Numbered from the stretch's first letter, positions 1-7,313 are shown. The stretch: DNA of 9,879 nt from an uncultured Gemmataceae bacterium (GCA_937922175.1 CAKZUU010000381.1:1-9879), one strand, 5' to 3'. Notes: generated by a model from the sequence alone, not told the origin. Numbers and translations are program-made.

Positions 1-233
1 ACGGACAATTCGAGTTACGCAACGAGCAGGGAATTGGGGCTGTCCGCGGTTGGCATCGAGTGACGATCGCCCCGCCTCCGGACTCCGATGATCTGATCCT
101 CGCACTGGAGCGATTCCGCCATCCGGATCTGTCCGGCTTGACCTTCGAAGTCCGGGCCGACCGGGAAAATGTCGCTGAATTCATTTTGATCATGGATAGC
201 GGCGTGTGGACCGGGCGAGTCGATCGGCCGTGA
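1..233 (+). CDS. C-terminal end of a small beta-rich hypothetical protein (partial)
   Basis: The frame is open from base 3 to a TGA at 231-233, giving about 76 residues with no start in the window, so the gene begins upstream. The segment near 'GWHRVTIAPPP' resembles the end of a carboxypeptidase-regulatory/transthyretin-like fold, as in the many short planctomycete proteins whose text reads 'G-x-F-x-L ... G-x-H-x-V-T-I'. This is a resemblance in pattern only. The remainder alternates hydrophobic and charged residues, with FEVRAD and EFILIMD reading like beta strands. No catalytic motif, membrane helix or cysteine is visible. The next gene starts 34 bases downstream on the same strand, so the two could be co-transcribed. 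Function unknown. The opposite-strand frame here is a shadow. Confidence 0.6.
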   Translation, partial: GQFELRNEQGIGAVRGWHRVTIAPPPDSDDLILALERFRHPDLSGLTFEVRADRENVAEFILIMDSGVWTGRVDRP

Positions 234-267
234 AATCTTCTCATCAACCTGAAGAGAGAATCGACCG

Positions 268-1221
268 ATGGATATTTCTGTATGCATCGCCAATTGGAAC
301 TGTCGGGAGTTGCTCCGGGAATGTTTACGGTCGTTGTTACGCCAGCCGCAGGGCGTTCATTTGGAAGTCATCGTGGTCGACAACGCCTCGGCGGATGGCG
401 CATCGGAGATGGTGGCCTGTGAGTTTCCCGAAGTCCTCCTGATCCGGAACCGGACCAACGAAGGATTCGCCAAGGCCAGCAACAAGGCCGCTCAACGGGC
501 CTCGGGCCGTTACCTCCTCTTCCTCAATAACGACACAGTCGTTCCTGCCGACAGCCTCCGTCGGCTGCTCGACTACGCCGACCAGCATCCCGAGGTCGGC
601 ATGTTCGGCCCGAGATTGCGAGGTAGCGATGGACGCTTCCAAATCTCGTACCGCTCCCACCCTAGCCCCGCCGCCCTGCTCCACCGGTCCCTGTTACTAC
701 GCTGGACAGGATTGTTCGCTCGCGAATACCGCCGGTATCGCCGTCATTATTACGACCCAAACTACACCGGACCGGTGGACCTGTTGATGGGAGCGGCTGT
801 TCTGATGCCTCGCCACGTCTTCATCGAGAGCGGAGGCTGGGATGAAGATTTTGTATTTGGCGGCGAGGATCTGGAATTATCCGCGCGAATCCGCCGACGC
901 CGGCCGATTCACTTCATCAGCGGTGTGGACATCATTCATCACGGCCGAGTCAGTTCCCGCTTGAACATCGGTTTTTCATCGGAAAGCGTCGCCGTCGGCT
1001 ACGTTAAATATCTGCGCAAAATGGGCGTCTCGCCGTGGCTGCTGAATTTGTACAAACTAGTCATCATCCTCGATACTCCGCTCCAACTCATCGCGACACT
1101 CCTTCAAGGAGTCCTTCGGCAACTCCGTGGCCGACGGTCCAAGGCTGCGTGTAGCTTTTTGGCCGCTCGAGGAACCTGGTATTTCTTGCGTCACTCCCTG
1201 CTGCGTTTTTGTCGAGCCTGA
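268..1221 (+). CDS. Family 2 glycosyltransferase (rhamnosyltransferase-like)
   Basis: A 317-residue protein predicted to transfer a sugar from a nucleotide-sugar donor to a cell-surface glycan or lipid acceptor at the cytoplasmic face. The GT-A fold signature is complete: the N-terminal strand MDISVCIANWN, VVDNAS at about 36-41, FLNNDTVV at 85-92 containing the DxD-like metal site, and GGWDEDFVFGGEDLELSARI at 189-208, which holds the usual acceptor-side ED pair (200-201). HHG at 224-226 is also typical of the WbbL/RfbF-type group. The C-terminal third has a hydrophobic stretch at about 258-284 that could be membrane-associated. The ATG at 268 follows an AAGAGAGA purine run at a suitable distance. 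The family is clear; donor and acceptor cannot be told from sequence. No other polysaccharide genes are visible nearby. Confidence 0.93.
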   Translation: MDISVCIANWNCRELLRECLRSLLRQPQGVHLEVIVVDNASADGASEMVACEFPEVLLIRNRTNEGFAKASNKAAQRASGRYLLFLNNDTVVPADSLRRLLDYADQHPEVGMFGPRLRGSDGRFQISYRSHPSPAALLHRSLLLRWTGLFAREYRRYRRHYYDPNYTGPVDLLMGAAVLMPRHVFIESGGWDEDFVFGGEDLELSARIRRRRPIHFISGVDIIHHGRVSSRLNIGFSSESVAVGYVKYLRKMGVSPWLLNLYKLVIILDTPLQLIATLLQGVLRQLRGRRSKAACSFLAARGTWYFLRHSLLRFCRA

Positions 1222-1255
1222 ATCCACTCTTCTCAAATCACTCCTGGCTGGCTAT

Positions 1256-1277
1256 AGCTCCGCCGGCACGGAGTTTT
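1256..1277 (+). terminator. Candidate intrinsic terminator after the glycosyltransferase
   Basis: The stem AGCTCCG / CGGAGTT (7 pairs, one G-U) has a six-base loop CCGGCA and runs into TTTT at 1274-1277. It lies 34 bases after the glycosyltransferase stop and before the ribosome-binding site of the lipoprotein gene. The U tract is short, so it may be leaky. Confidence 0.4.
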
Positions 1278-1307
1278 CGACATCGGGATGCCGGGAGAAA
1301 GACCGAC

Positions 1308-2198
1308 ATGAGGTTGGTCAGGTGCGTATGGCTGGTGTCGTTGGGGGCCATCATCGGATGTTTCAGTTGGCGATCGCCCCAAAAGGTGCGGGGGAGCGGG
1401 GAACCGTTGCCGCTACCGTTAACTCTGACGGACGCCCCGCCGATCATCGTCCCGCCGCCTCCTCCGATTCCCGCTGCCAAAATCCGCCTCTCCGGCCCAG
1501 ACGACTCGGACTCCCCCCTGCATCGCCTGACCCTCAATGCCATCAACGCCGAACGCCGTCTCGACAACTACATGGTCCGGATTCGTCGTCGGGAACTCGT
1601 GGATGGACGAAACCCGGATGAAATTATTTTGATGAAGTTCCGCCGAACCCCGCAAAGTGTCCACCTGAAGTGGCTCGGACCGGAGTCCCACGGGCGGGAA
1701 ATCGTCTACGTCAGCGGGCAACACGACAACAAAATCCACCTGAGAACGGGAAAAGGAGATCTGTTCGGGTCCGGTCGCCACTTGAGTTTCGATCTCGAAA
1801 GTCCCCTCGTGCGATCGAAGTCGCATTATCCCGTCACGGAGGTGGGGTTAGGAGCAGCTGCCCAGCGATTTGCGAGTTTATTGGCCGCCGTCGATCGCCG
1901 ACAGGCCAACGCCGGAGCCATTCGTTACTTGGGGCTGGTTCACCGCCCGGAGTTTCGCAAGCAAGTCGAAGGCGTCGAGCAAATCATCCCGCCCGGCTTG
2001 GAACCGTTCCTCCCCCGCGGGGGACTTCGTCGCTACTTCTTTGACGAGGATATTGGTGTGCCGACGTTGGTTCTCACGTTCGATCCCAATGGTCAGGAAG
2101 TCGAGTATTATCACTTCGATCGATTGCAAGTCTCTGTCAAATTAGATGATGAGGACTTTGACCCGGAACGTCTCTGGACGAACACCCCCCGGCCGTAG
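1308..2198 (+). CDS. Predicted lipoprotein with DUF1571 domain
   Basis: A 296-residue protein, probably exported and lipid-anchored. Residues 1-18 form a short signal peptide (MRLVRC, then a hydrophobic core) ending in the lipobox I-I-G-C with Cys18 as the lipidated residue. A proline-rich linker follows at about 42-57, including PPPPPIP. From about residue 75 to the end the protein matches the style of DUF1571 (Pfam PF07608), common in planctomycetes: an 'NAERRLDNYMVRIRRRE' helix/strand, then 'EIILMKFRRTPQSVHLKW' and 'GREIVYVSGQHDNKI', strands like those of LolA-type lipid-binding folds. The ATG at 1308 was chosen because GGGAGAAAG lies 7 bases upstream and it begins the signal peptide; longer in-frame starts would bury that signal. 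Molecular function unknown. Carrying lipid or glycolipid is only a guess from fold resemblance. Confidence 0.82.
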   Translation: MRLVRCVWLVSLGAIIGCFSWRSPQKVRGSGEPLPLPLTLTDAPPIIVPPPPPIPAAKIRLSGPDDSDSPLHRLTLNAINAERRLDNYMVRIRRRELVDGRNPDEIILMKFRRTPQSVHLKWLGPESHGREIVYVSGQHDNKIHLRTGKGDLFGSGRHLSFDLESPLVRSKSHYPVTEVGLGAAAQRFASLLAAVDRRQANAGAIRYLGLVHRPEFRKQVEGVEQIIPPGLEPFLPRGGLRRYFFDEDIGVPTLVLTFDPNGQEVEYYHFDRLQVSVKLDDEDFDPERLWTNTPRP

Positions 2199-2222
2199 TC
2201 GCCTGTCAAGCTGGCAGACGAC
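2198..2222 (+). terminator. Stable hairpin immediately after the lipoprotein stop
   Basis: GTCG-C-CTGTC / GGCAG-A-CGAC forms nine pairs (one G-U) with one C-A mismatch and the loop AAGCT. It begins on the last base of the stop codon. No T run follows, so it is either a U-less terminator or an mRNA 3'-end stabiliser. Confidence 0.4.
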
Positions 2223-2238
2223 GGCAAATCAGCTGGCA
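2209..2238 (+). repeat. 8-base direct repeat AGCTGGCA, 22-base period
   Basis: AGCTGGCA occurs at 2209-2216 and again at 2231-2238. The start-to-start distance of 22 bases is about two helical turns. The pair lies 60-90 bases upstream of the candidate response-regulator promoter, where an activator or repressor could bind. The first copy overlaps the hairpin at 2198-2222, so the match may be incidental. Confidence 0.25.
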
Positions 2239-2294
2239 CCGAATGCAGCCCAGGTAGAGCTGAAAAGATCGCCTGTACTCGCTCCATCTATTTG

Positions 2295-2303
2295 TGCTAC
2301 AAT
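2295..2303 (+). promoter_or_regulatory. Candidate extended -10 promoter for the response regulator
   Basis: TGC-TACAAT is an extended -10 element (TGn plus five of six bases of TATAAT). No good -35 is seen at 16-18 bases. A start near 2310 would give a leader of about 115 bases before the chosen ATG at 2427. Confidence 0.35.
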
Positions 2304-2426
2304 CGATTAAGCGACGCGAGGCTTCGACCTTGGCCAATGGTATTCGATTTGCTGGACGATGTCCCGAGAGTGTGCGGTGAGCGCGTCGCTCATCGACCGC
2401 GGACTCTGCGGGTCCGAGAGGGAGTC

Positions 2427-2831
2427 ATGGTGGGCGCCCGGTTCGAGCAACGGTATTCGATCCTGTTGGCGGACGACGATCTCACCGCCCGGGATGCGTT
2501 GCGTGAAATCGTCGCCCCTTTAGGCTATCGCACCTTGGTCGCTTCGGACGGGATGGAAGCTCTGGAAATCGTCCAGCAAGAGATCATCCATGCCGCGTTG
2601 TTCGACATGCACATGCCGAACATGACCGGCCTGGAAGCCTTGCAAGCGCTCCGCCAATTCAACACGGAGTTACCGGTGATTTTGATCACCGCCGATTCCA
2701 GCGAGCTCCTGATGCGTCAAGCGTTTCAGGCACACGCCTACAGCGTGATTCCCAAACCCGTTAGCCCCAATATCGTGCTGCATACCCTCAGCCGAGCTTT
2801 GGGCCGCCTCCGCGGTGATCGAATTCACTAG
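2427..2831 (+). CDS. Single-domain response regulator (CheY/Spo0F-like receiver)
   Basis: A 134-residue stand-alone phosphoreceiver with no output domain. All key residues are present: the acidic pocket D16-D17 in ILLADDD, the phospho-acceptor D60 in ALFDMHMPNMTG, the switch Thr88 in VILITAD, and Lys110 in IPKPV. The length equals one receiver domain plus a few residues at each end, so it would act as a phosphorelay intermediate or by protein-protein contact. The ATG at 2427 follows GAGAGGGAG and places the first strand about ten residues in, as usual. The frame stays open upstream to about 2292, with another ATG at 2337, but neither earlier start has a ribosome-binding site and the extra residues look unstructured. 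No histidine kinase is nearby, so its partner must be encoded elsewhere. Confidence 0.88.
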   Translation: MVGARFEQRYSILLADDDLTARDALREIVAPLGYRTLVASDGMEALEIVQQEIIHAALFDMHMPNMTGLEALQALRQFNTELPVILITADSSELLMRQAFQAHAYSVIPKPVSPNIVLHTLSRALGRLRGDRIH

Positions 2832-2971
2832 TCGAACCGATAGTGCTGAGCGAGGCGAGTCGGGAGTCGGAGGCGCCTCAACCGGTTTTGTTCTGGTGCC
2901 GGTACGAGGGATGGCCCGATTGTCGCCTCGACCGAATGTCTTGGTGTCTCTTTTGCCTCGAGGAAGTGTCG

Positions 2972-3259
2972 ATGAACGTTGTCCCGCTCAATGACAAGAT
3001 TGTGGTCAAGCGATTGGAAGCCGAAAGCACGACCGCCGGCGGCATTGTTCTGCCTGACAGTGCTAAGGAAAAACCGAAGCAGGGCCGCGTGGTCAGCTTG
3101 GGTGATGGCAAACTGCTGGAGAATGGCAAACGCGCGCCCTTCCAAGTCAAGGAAGGCGACCGTGTCCTATTCACCTCCTACGCAGGAACCGAGGTGAAGA
3201 TCGGGGCTGAAGAATACCTGATCATGACCGAAGACGACATCCTAGCGATCGTTGACTGA
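2972..3259 (+). CDS. groES: Co-chaperonin GroES (Cpn10)
   Basis: A 95-residue GroES, the family's normal length, forming the heptameric lid of the GroEL folding chamber in the cytoplasm. It opens with VVPLNDKIVVKRLEAE. The mobile loop at about 17-35 carries the GGIVLP motif whose I-V-L contacts GroEL. Then come GRVVSLGDG, VKEGDRVLFTSYAGTEVKI and the C-terminal EYLIMTEDDILAIV, all typical. The ATG at 2972 follows GAGGAAG at 5 bases. No groEL lies downstream; infA follows instead after 224 bases. No CIRCE (HrcA) inverted repeat is visible in the 140 bases upstream, so heat regulation, if any, uses another signal. The product is certain. Whether it is the main GroES or one of several paralogues cannot be told. 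Confidence 0.96.
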   Translation: MNVVPLNDKIVVKRLEAESTTAGGIVLPDSAKEKPKQGRVVSLGDGKLLENGKRAPFQVKEGDRVLFTSYAGTEVKIGAEEYLIMTEDDILAIVD

Positions 3260-3394
3260 GCCGGTCTTGAGTTTCCCCCGCCTGACCGCTGCCGCCTCCC
3301 TCGGGGCAACGGTTGCGTGGGGGAATTCTGCTTTTCCGCCTCGCTTTGCTGAAAACAGTTGTTCCCCACGACAACGACATGTCAGTGCCCGTTC

Positions 3395-3424
3395 TTGGCG
3401 TGGTGCACAAATTTTCCCTAGAAT
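3395..3424 (+). promoter_or_regulatory. Candidate sigma-70-type promoter for infA
   Basis: TTGGCG (four of six bases of TTGACA) and TAGAAT (five of six of TATAAT) are separated by 18 bases. The start would fall near 3431, about 50 bases before infA. This suggests infA is transcribed on its own rather than from groES. Confidence 0.5.
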
Positions 3425-3483
3425 AATGAGCAAGCGCCCTTTAAAGTTGGCAGGGGTCGAATTCTCCACGAGGCGGACACGCT

Positions 3484-3702
3484 ATGCCGAAAGAAGAGGT
3501 TATTCAAGCAGAAGGCCGTGTCAAAGAAGCACTTGCGAACACACAGTTTCGAGTCGAATTAGACAACGGTCATGAAGTGATCGCTCACGTGGCGGGTCGG
3601 ATGCGGAAGAATTTCATCCGCATTATCCCTGGCGACCGCGTTAAGGTTGAGATTTCTCCTTACGATCTCTCCCGAGGACGGATCGTTTTCCGCGGCCGCT
3701 GA
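3484..3702 (+). CDS. infA: Translation initiation factor IF-1
   Basis: Exactly 72 residues, the canonical IF-1 length: one S1-type OB-fold domain that binds the A site of the 30S subunit during initiation. The family landmarks are all present: IQAEGRVKEALANTQFRVEL at 7-26, GHEVIAHVAGRMRKNFIRI at 29-47, PGDRVKVEISPYDLSRGRI at 49-67 and the basic end FRGR. The ATG at 3484 follows GAGGCGG at about 7 bases. In many bacteria infA sits between secY and rpmJ in the ribosomal-protein cluster. Here it is isolated, with groES upstream and a long gene-free region downstream. No frameshift or missing residue is seen. Confidence 0.97.
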   Translation: MPKEEVIQAEGRVKEALANTQFRVELDNGHEVIAHVAGRMRKNFIRIIPGDRVKVEISPYDLSRGRIVFRGR

Positions 3703-3767
3703 CGTGCTTGCCCTCGCAAATCTACACTTTGCCCACCACGAACATCGCTCAGACTGGGGAAAACCGT

Positions 3768-3789
3768 GTTCGGAGGCTTCTCCCCGAAC
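3768..3789 (+). terminator. Candidate hairpin terminator after infA
   Basis: GTTC-GGAG / CTCC-CC-GAAC folds into an eight-pair stem with a four-base loop GCTT and a CC bulge. It begins 66 bases after the infA stop. No U tract follows, so termination is only a suggestion. Confidence 0.3.
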
Positions 3790-4065
3790 TTGACGACCCT
3801 CTTTGCGACCGATTCACCTCCCCCTGTTGCGACGTCTTCGGGAAGGTTCTGCGATGACGATCTGAGCAGCCTCTGCCATTCGATGGATGATCCGTCACCA
3901 GCTTCCCGTCATGCCAACATCAAGCTTTGGAGAACCACCGGGCATGATTTTGCCATGCCGAATAACCCTCGCGCCGACAGGTGAATCGATCTGCCGCATC
4001 CCTTGGCCCTTCTCAACATCGCCACGTGGACGATTGCGGTAAAGCCAGCGAGCTCCCGTAAGATC

Positions 4066-4074
4066 TGCTATACT
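4066..4074 (+). promoter_or_regulatory. Candidate extended -10 promoter in the gene-poor interval
   Basis: TGC-TATACT is a good extended -10 (TGn plus five of six bases of TATAAT). No -35 is seen at normal spacing. It lies about 315 bases before the acyltransferase gene and could drive it through a long leader, or drive an unrecognised small RNA. Confidence 0.3.
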
Positions 4075-4388
4075 GGATCGACAAGAGCAATCATTAACCA
4101 AAAAAGTCTTTCTCTCTTGAAGAACGGCACACGTGAATACCACAGGCAACCGACCCACCGCCGATAACCTGGCTGCCTCGTCATTGAGGAGTGCTTTAAA
4201 GGCTCGCCTCACTCTTCTTTTGCCGCAGCCCGAGTTGACCATTCCCCGTCTTCCAAGCGTCGCATCGACCTCATTGCCGCCGGGTCGCGACCATTTTCTA
4301 GTGAGATGGACGGCAGCCCATTAACTTGAGATGTTTCTAAAGCGAGGCAACCGACCGCCCACCACATTCTTCCCCGAAAGAAAAACCT

Positions 4389-5104
4389 ATGTATAGAAAA
4401 TTCCGCAACTTGATCTCGATGCTACAGAAGCTCAGGCGATTACCACAGGTAACAATTTCTATGTGTGGCGATCCCGACTGTCAACGACATTATCGTTATT
4501 TCAACCGATTGCACCGAAAGTATTTCTTTATCCGGAATAAATCTTGGGGCGTGGCTCTCATTCAACTTCCCGACAGTTTCGACGACTATCTGAAGGGAAA
4601 GGAGAAACAAGCTCTCCGAACAAACCGAAACCACGCGCTGAAGGACGGTTTTCGTTTCGACATCTTTACCCCTTCCGACTATGTTAAGGACATTCTCGAA
4701 ATCAATATGTCGGCTCCCCTAAGGCAAGGGCGACCGATGAACGAAGGCTATTTAGAAGAACACAAGGTTGTCGCATGGGCGAATAGTCTCCAGCAGATAT
4801 TTGGTGTTTTTAATAAGGAAGGCCACCTGCGTGCCTACGCAAAGGTTCCTGTCTGCGGAGAGATCGCGATCTTTGCCCGTTTATTGGGTCATTATGACGA
4901 CCTTGAAAAAGGTGTCATGTACTTGTTGATCAGCGAAATTGTTAAAAAATGTATCGAAATGAAACACAAGAATGGTAACCCCAATGGCTGATGTATGACA
5001 CCCTCATTGGCGGAGCTGATGGAGTGCGCTATTTCAAAGAGAGACTTGGCTTCAAGCCCTATAGGGTAAAATGGCGATGGTCCAACAGTGAGTCTCATAA
5101 ATGA
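4389..5104 (+). pseudogene. FemAB/GNAT-type acyltransferase, frameshifted near its 3' end
   Basis: Reads as a GNAT-fold transferase of the lipid II:glycine glycyltransferase (FemAB/BioF2-like) type, which add acyl or amino-acyl groups to cell-envelope or metabolite amines. The first frame runs 4389-4991 (200 residues) with the family-like segments FDDYLKGKEKQALRTNRNHA and MSAPLRQGRPMNEGYLEEHK, then stops at TGA after GNPNG. A second frame continues from TGG at 4985 to TGA at 5102-5104 for 39 residues: WLMYDTLIGG, then GVRYFKERLGFKPYRVKW, which is the expected C-terminal strand-helix of the fold. Adding one C to the CCCC run at 4979-4982 joins them (N-P-Q-W-L) into about 238 residues. The cause could be a real mutation, a sequencing error or, less likely, recoding. 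The gene is AT-rich compared with its neighbours (sampled lines 27/60, 29/60 and 19/60 GC), has only a weak purine run before its ATG, and follows a gene-poor interval, all suggesting acquisition. Confidence 0.72.
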
Positions 5105-5148
5105 TTGATTGAGGCACGAGGACAAGTGTCGGAGGATTAAGATTTATT

Positions 5149-5167
5149 GAGCGACGATGGTCGGCTC
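5149..5167. terminator. Candidate bidirectional hairpin between converging genes
   Basis: GAGCGAC / GTC-G-GCTC forms seven pairs with a four-base loop GATG and one bulged G. It lies between the converging ends of the acyltransferase gene and ygiQ. On the - strand an A/U-rich tail (AATAAATC) follows. A second small palindrome, GGATC-GAATT-GATCC, lies at 5188-5202. Confidence 0.35.
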
Positions 5168-5234
5168 GTTCTTGGTGCCTTAAGTATGGATCGAATTGAT
5201 CCGTGTTGTTCAGCCGACTTTTTAAAGATCATCG

Positions 5235-7307
5235 TCATTTTGAGGTCGGTGGAGTGCTACTTCGGGAACGTTGTCGACGCCGGGCATGGGATCGACCGGG
5301 TCGATAACCGGGGGCAGCTCTGCTCCGTGGATCGGCAGTTCTTTTCTCCGCCGGCTTGTCGACGGCGTGGTAGTGGTCGCTCTCAATGAGTTGATTGGCC
5401 TGCCGGCGTCGCGCTTCGAGGGCTTCTCGAGGTGGTTTCGACGGAATCAAGCAATCACATCCATCTCCGATAAGATCCGCACGGCCTGCCTTCAGCAACG
5501 CCTCACGCACCTCGAACCAATTCTGTGGTTTGAAAAACTGCATCAAAGCTCGTTGTAGCTTGCGGTCTCTCAAGTTTCTCGCGACGGACACCGGTTTTTT
5601 CGTCCACGGATCCAGTCCCGTGTAATACATGCACGTCGCCAAGTCGAACGGAGCGGGGATGAAATCCTGGACTTGATCTGGACGATAGCCTTGGCGCTTG
5701 AGATACAAGGCGAGGTCGATCATCGCCTGCAAATCCGACCCTGGATGGCTTGCGATGAAATAGGGGACGAGATACTGCTGAGGTTTGCCGGCCTTCTTGG
5801 TCGCTTTACGAAACATTCGTGCGAAGCGGTCGAAGTTGCCGATCGCCGGCTTCTTCATGAGATTCAACACGGTCGAGTCCGTGTGCTCCGGGGCAACCTT
5901 GAGTCGACCGCCGACGTGGTGTGCTGCCAACTCTCGCACATACTCGGGAGAGAGTTGGGCGAGATCCATACGAATGCCGCTGGAGACCAGGATTCGACGA
6001 ATACCCGGCTCGTTTCGTGCCCGTTGCAACAATTCAATCAACGGCCCATGATCCGTTCCTAACAATCGGCAGATCGTCGGATGAACACACGACAAGCGAC
6101 GACACTTGGCCTCGACTTCGGGTCGAGTGCACCGCATCTGATACATGTTGGCCGTGGGGCCGCCCACATCGCTCACGATCCCTTTGAAATCGGGATCCGC
6201 CGCGAGTTTGCGGACTTCGCGTAAAACCGACTCATGAGAGCGTGATTGAATGATCCGCCCCTGATGTGCGGTGATCGAACAAAATGTGCAACCGCCGAAA
6301 CAGCCTCGCATGATCGTGATCGAATCTTTGATCATCTCATAAGCGGGGATGGGCTCACGATAACTTGGATGCGGCCGGCGAGTATAAGGCAGATCGTAGA
6401 TTCGATCCATTTCCTCCTTCGAGAGAGGAAGCGACGGCGGATTACATACCACTGCCTGTTGGTCATGCAACTGGATCAAAGGCGAGGCGTTGTACGGGTT
6501 GGTGTGCAGGTGAATCAAGCGAGTCGCCTCGGCGAAGGCGAATCGGTCTGCTTTCACTTCCTCGTAGCTCGGTAAAAGAACCGGCGGGGGGAAGATCCCT
6601 CCGGAATTCAGCCGGTTTCGTAAAAAGTCGGCGGTCTCCCTGGCCCCCAAGGCGTAGGCCACACCCCGGAGATCGCGCAGATCTCTGACGGATTGACCCA
6701 GAGCCAGTCGACGGGCGATTTCAACGATGGGCCCCTCGCCCATGCCAAAGACGACGAGGTCGGCTTTACTGTCGAGGAGGATCGATCGGCGAACGGTGTC
6801 GCTCCAATAGTCGTAATGGGCCAATCGGCGCAGCGAGGCTTCGACCCCGCCGGCGATGACGGGCACTCCCGGAAACGCTTCACGAGCGCGTTGGCAATAA
6901 ACGAGAGTGGCGCGGTCCGGCCGCAAACCGATGCGCCCGCCGGGTGAATAGGCATCGTCGTTGCGGACCTTTTTGTTGGCCGTATAGTGGTTGATCAGCG
7001 AATCCATGTTTCCCGCGCTGACAGCAACAAAGAGCCGGGGTTTGCCGAACTGCCGCCATGCTTGGGCGGAGCGCCAATCAGGTTGACTGAGCATGGCGAC
7101 GCGGAAACCCGCAGCTTCGAGAACGCGATGCAGCACGGCCATGGCGAAGCTGGGATGGTCGACGTAGGCATCGCCGGTCACAAAAACGACGTCGACGGAA
7201 TCCCAGCCACGCTGTCGCATCTCCTCGGCCGTCATGGGCGCCGGTGGGGCAGCATGGCGTTCGTGCCAAAGTTTCAGGGCGATCCGTTGGTTGTGATGGC
7301 GGGTCAT
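5235..7307 (-). CDS. ygiQ: YgiQ family radical SAM protein (UPF0313)
   Basis: A 690-residue radical SAM protein, close to the length of E. coli YgiQ. The N-terminal YgiQ_N region (about 25-310) opens with MTAEEMRQRGWDSVDVVFVT and GDAYVDHPSFAM, and later has VIAGGVEASLRRLAHYDYWS. The radical SAM core at about 325-530 carries the cluster motif C336-x3-C340-x2-C343 (GCFGGCTFCSI), which binds the 4Fe-4S cluster and SAM. The C-terminal part (about 535-690, DUF3362-like) includes QDFIPAPFDLATCMYYTGLD and ends in a basic, Arg/Ser-rich tail. The family's substrate is unknown. Start: the ATG at 7307 has no Shine-Dalgarno sequence but lies exactly one promoter length after TATAAT, suggesting a leaderless message. 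A TTG start ten codons upstream would place that TATAAT inside the gene. Confidence 0.95.
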   Translation of the reverse strand: MTRHHNQRIALKLWHERHAAPPAPMTAEEMRQRGWDSVDVVFVTGDAYVDHPSFAMAVLHRVLEAAGFRVAMLSQPDWRSAQAWRQFGKPRLFVAVSAGNMDSLINHYTANKKVRNDDAYSPGGRIGLRPDRATLVYCQRAREAFPGVPVIAGGVEASLRRLAHYDYWSDTVRRSILLDSKADLVVFGMGEGPIVEIARRLALGQSVRDLRDLRGVAYALGARETADFLRNRLNSGGIFPPPVLLPSYEEVKADRFAFAEATRLIHLHTNPYNASPLIQLHDQQAVVCNPPSLPLSKEEMDRIYDLPYTRRPHPSYREPIPAYEMIKDSITIMRGCFGGCTFCSITAHQGRIIQSRSHESVLREVRKLAADPDFKGIVSDVGGPTANMYQMRCTRPEVEAKCRRLSCVHPTICRLLGTDHGPLIELLQRARNEPGIRRILVSSGIRMDLAQLSPEYVRELAAHHVGGRLKVAPEHTDSTVLNLMKKPAIGNFDRFARMFRKATKKAGKPQQYLVPYFIASHPGSDLQAMIDLALYLKRQGYRPDQVQDFIPAPFDLATCMYYTGLDPWTKKPVSVARNLRDRKLQRALMQFFKPQNWFEVREALLKAGRADLIGDGCDCLIPSKPPREALEARRRQANQLIESDHYHAVDKPAEKRTADPRSRAAPGYRPGRSHARRRQRSRSSTPPTSK

Positions 7308-7313
7308 GCGGGC

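Larger units (their letters stand above)
3703..4388 (+). other. Gene-poor interval of about 690 bases
   Basis: I find no credible gene here on either strand. The open frames are short and start without ribosome-binding sites (for example GTG starts near 3766 and 4133, and a - strand frame at 3895-4242). Their translations show no recognisable motif. The interval holds a hairpin at 3768-3789, a weaker one at 3941-3959 (GGCATG / CATGCC, loop of 7) and an extended -10 element at 4066-4074. No tRNA cloverleaf is seen. It may be leftover sequence from whatever event brought in the AT-rich gene that follows, but nothing in it proves this. Confidence 0.6.

Noticed and set aside
2832..2971. CIRCE heat-shock operator before groES
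   Set aside because: The nine-base arms TTAGCACTC / GAGTGCTAA are not found in this interval; only a stray AGTGCT occurs near 2843.
3448..3470. GGTCGAATTC resembling a tRNA T-arm
   Set aside because: No acceptor, D or anticodon arms fit around it, and the infA ribosome-binding site follows directly.
3766..3984. GTG-started + strand frame of 72 codons after infA
   Set aside because: It has no ribosome-binding site and no recognisable motif, and it overlaps the hairpin at 3768-3789.
3895..4242. - strand frame of 115 codons in the gene-poor interval
   Set aside because: No motif, no start signals and no similarity I recognise; frames of this length arise by chance in GC-rich DNA.
4133..4324. 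GTG-started + strand frame of 63 codons, downstream of the extended -10 at 4066
   Set aside because: It has no Shine-Dalgarno sequence and its composition looks random. The promoter upstream is itself uncertain.
4977..4991. Programmed -1 frameshift at AAC-CCC-AAT in the acyltransferase gene
   Set aside because: The C4 run is short, the X-XXY-YYZ pattern is absent and no strong downstream structure is seen. A lost base or sequencing error is simpler.
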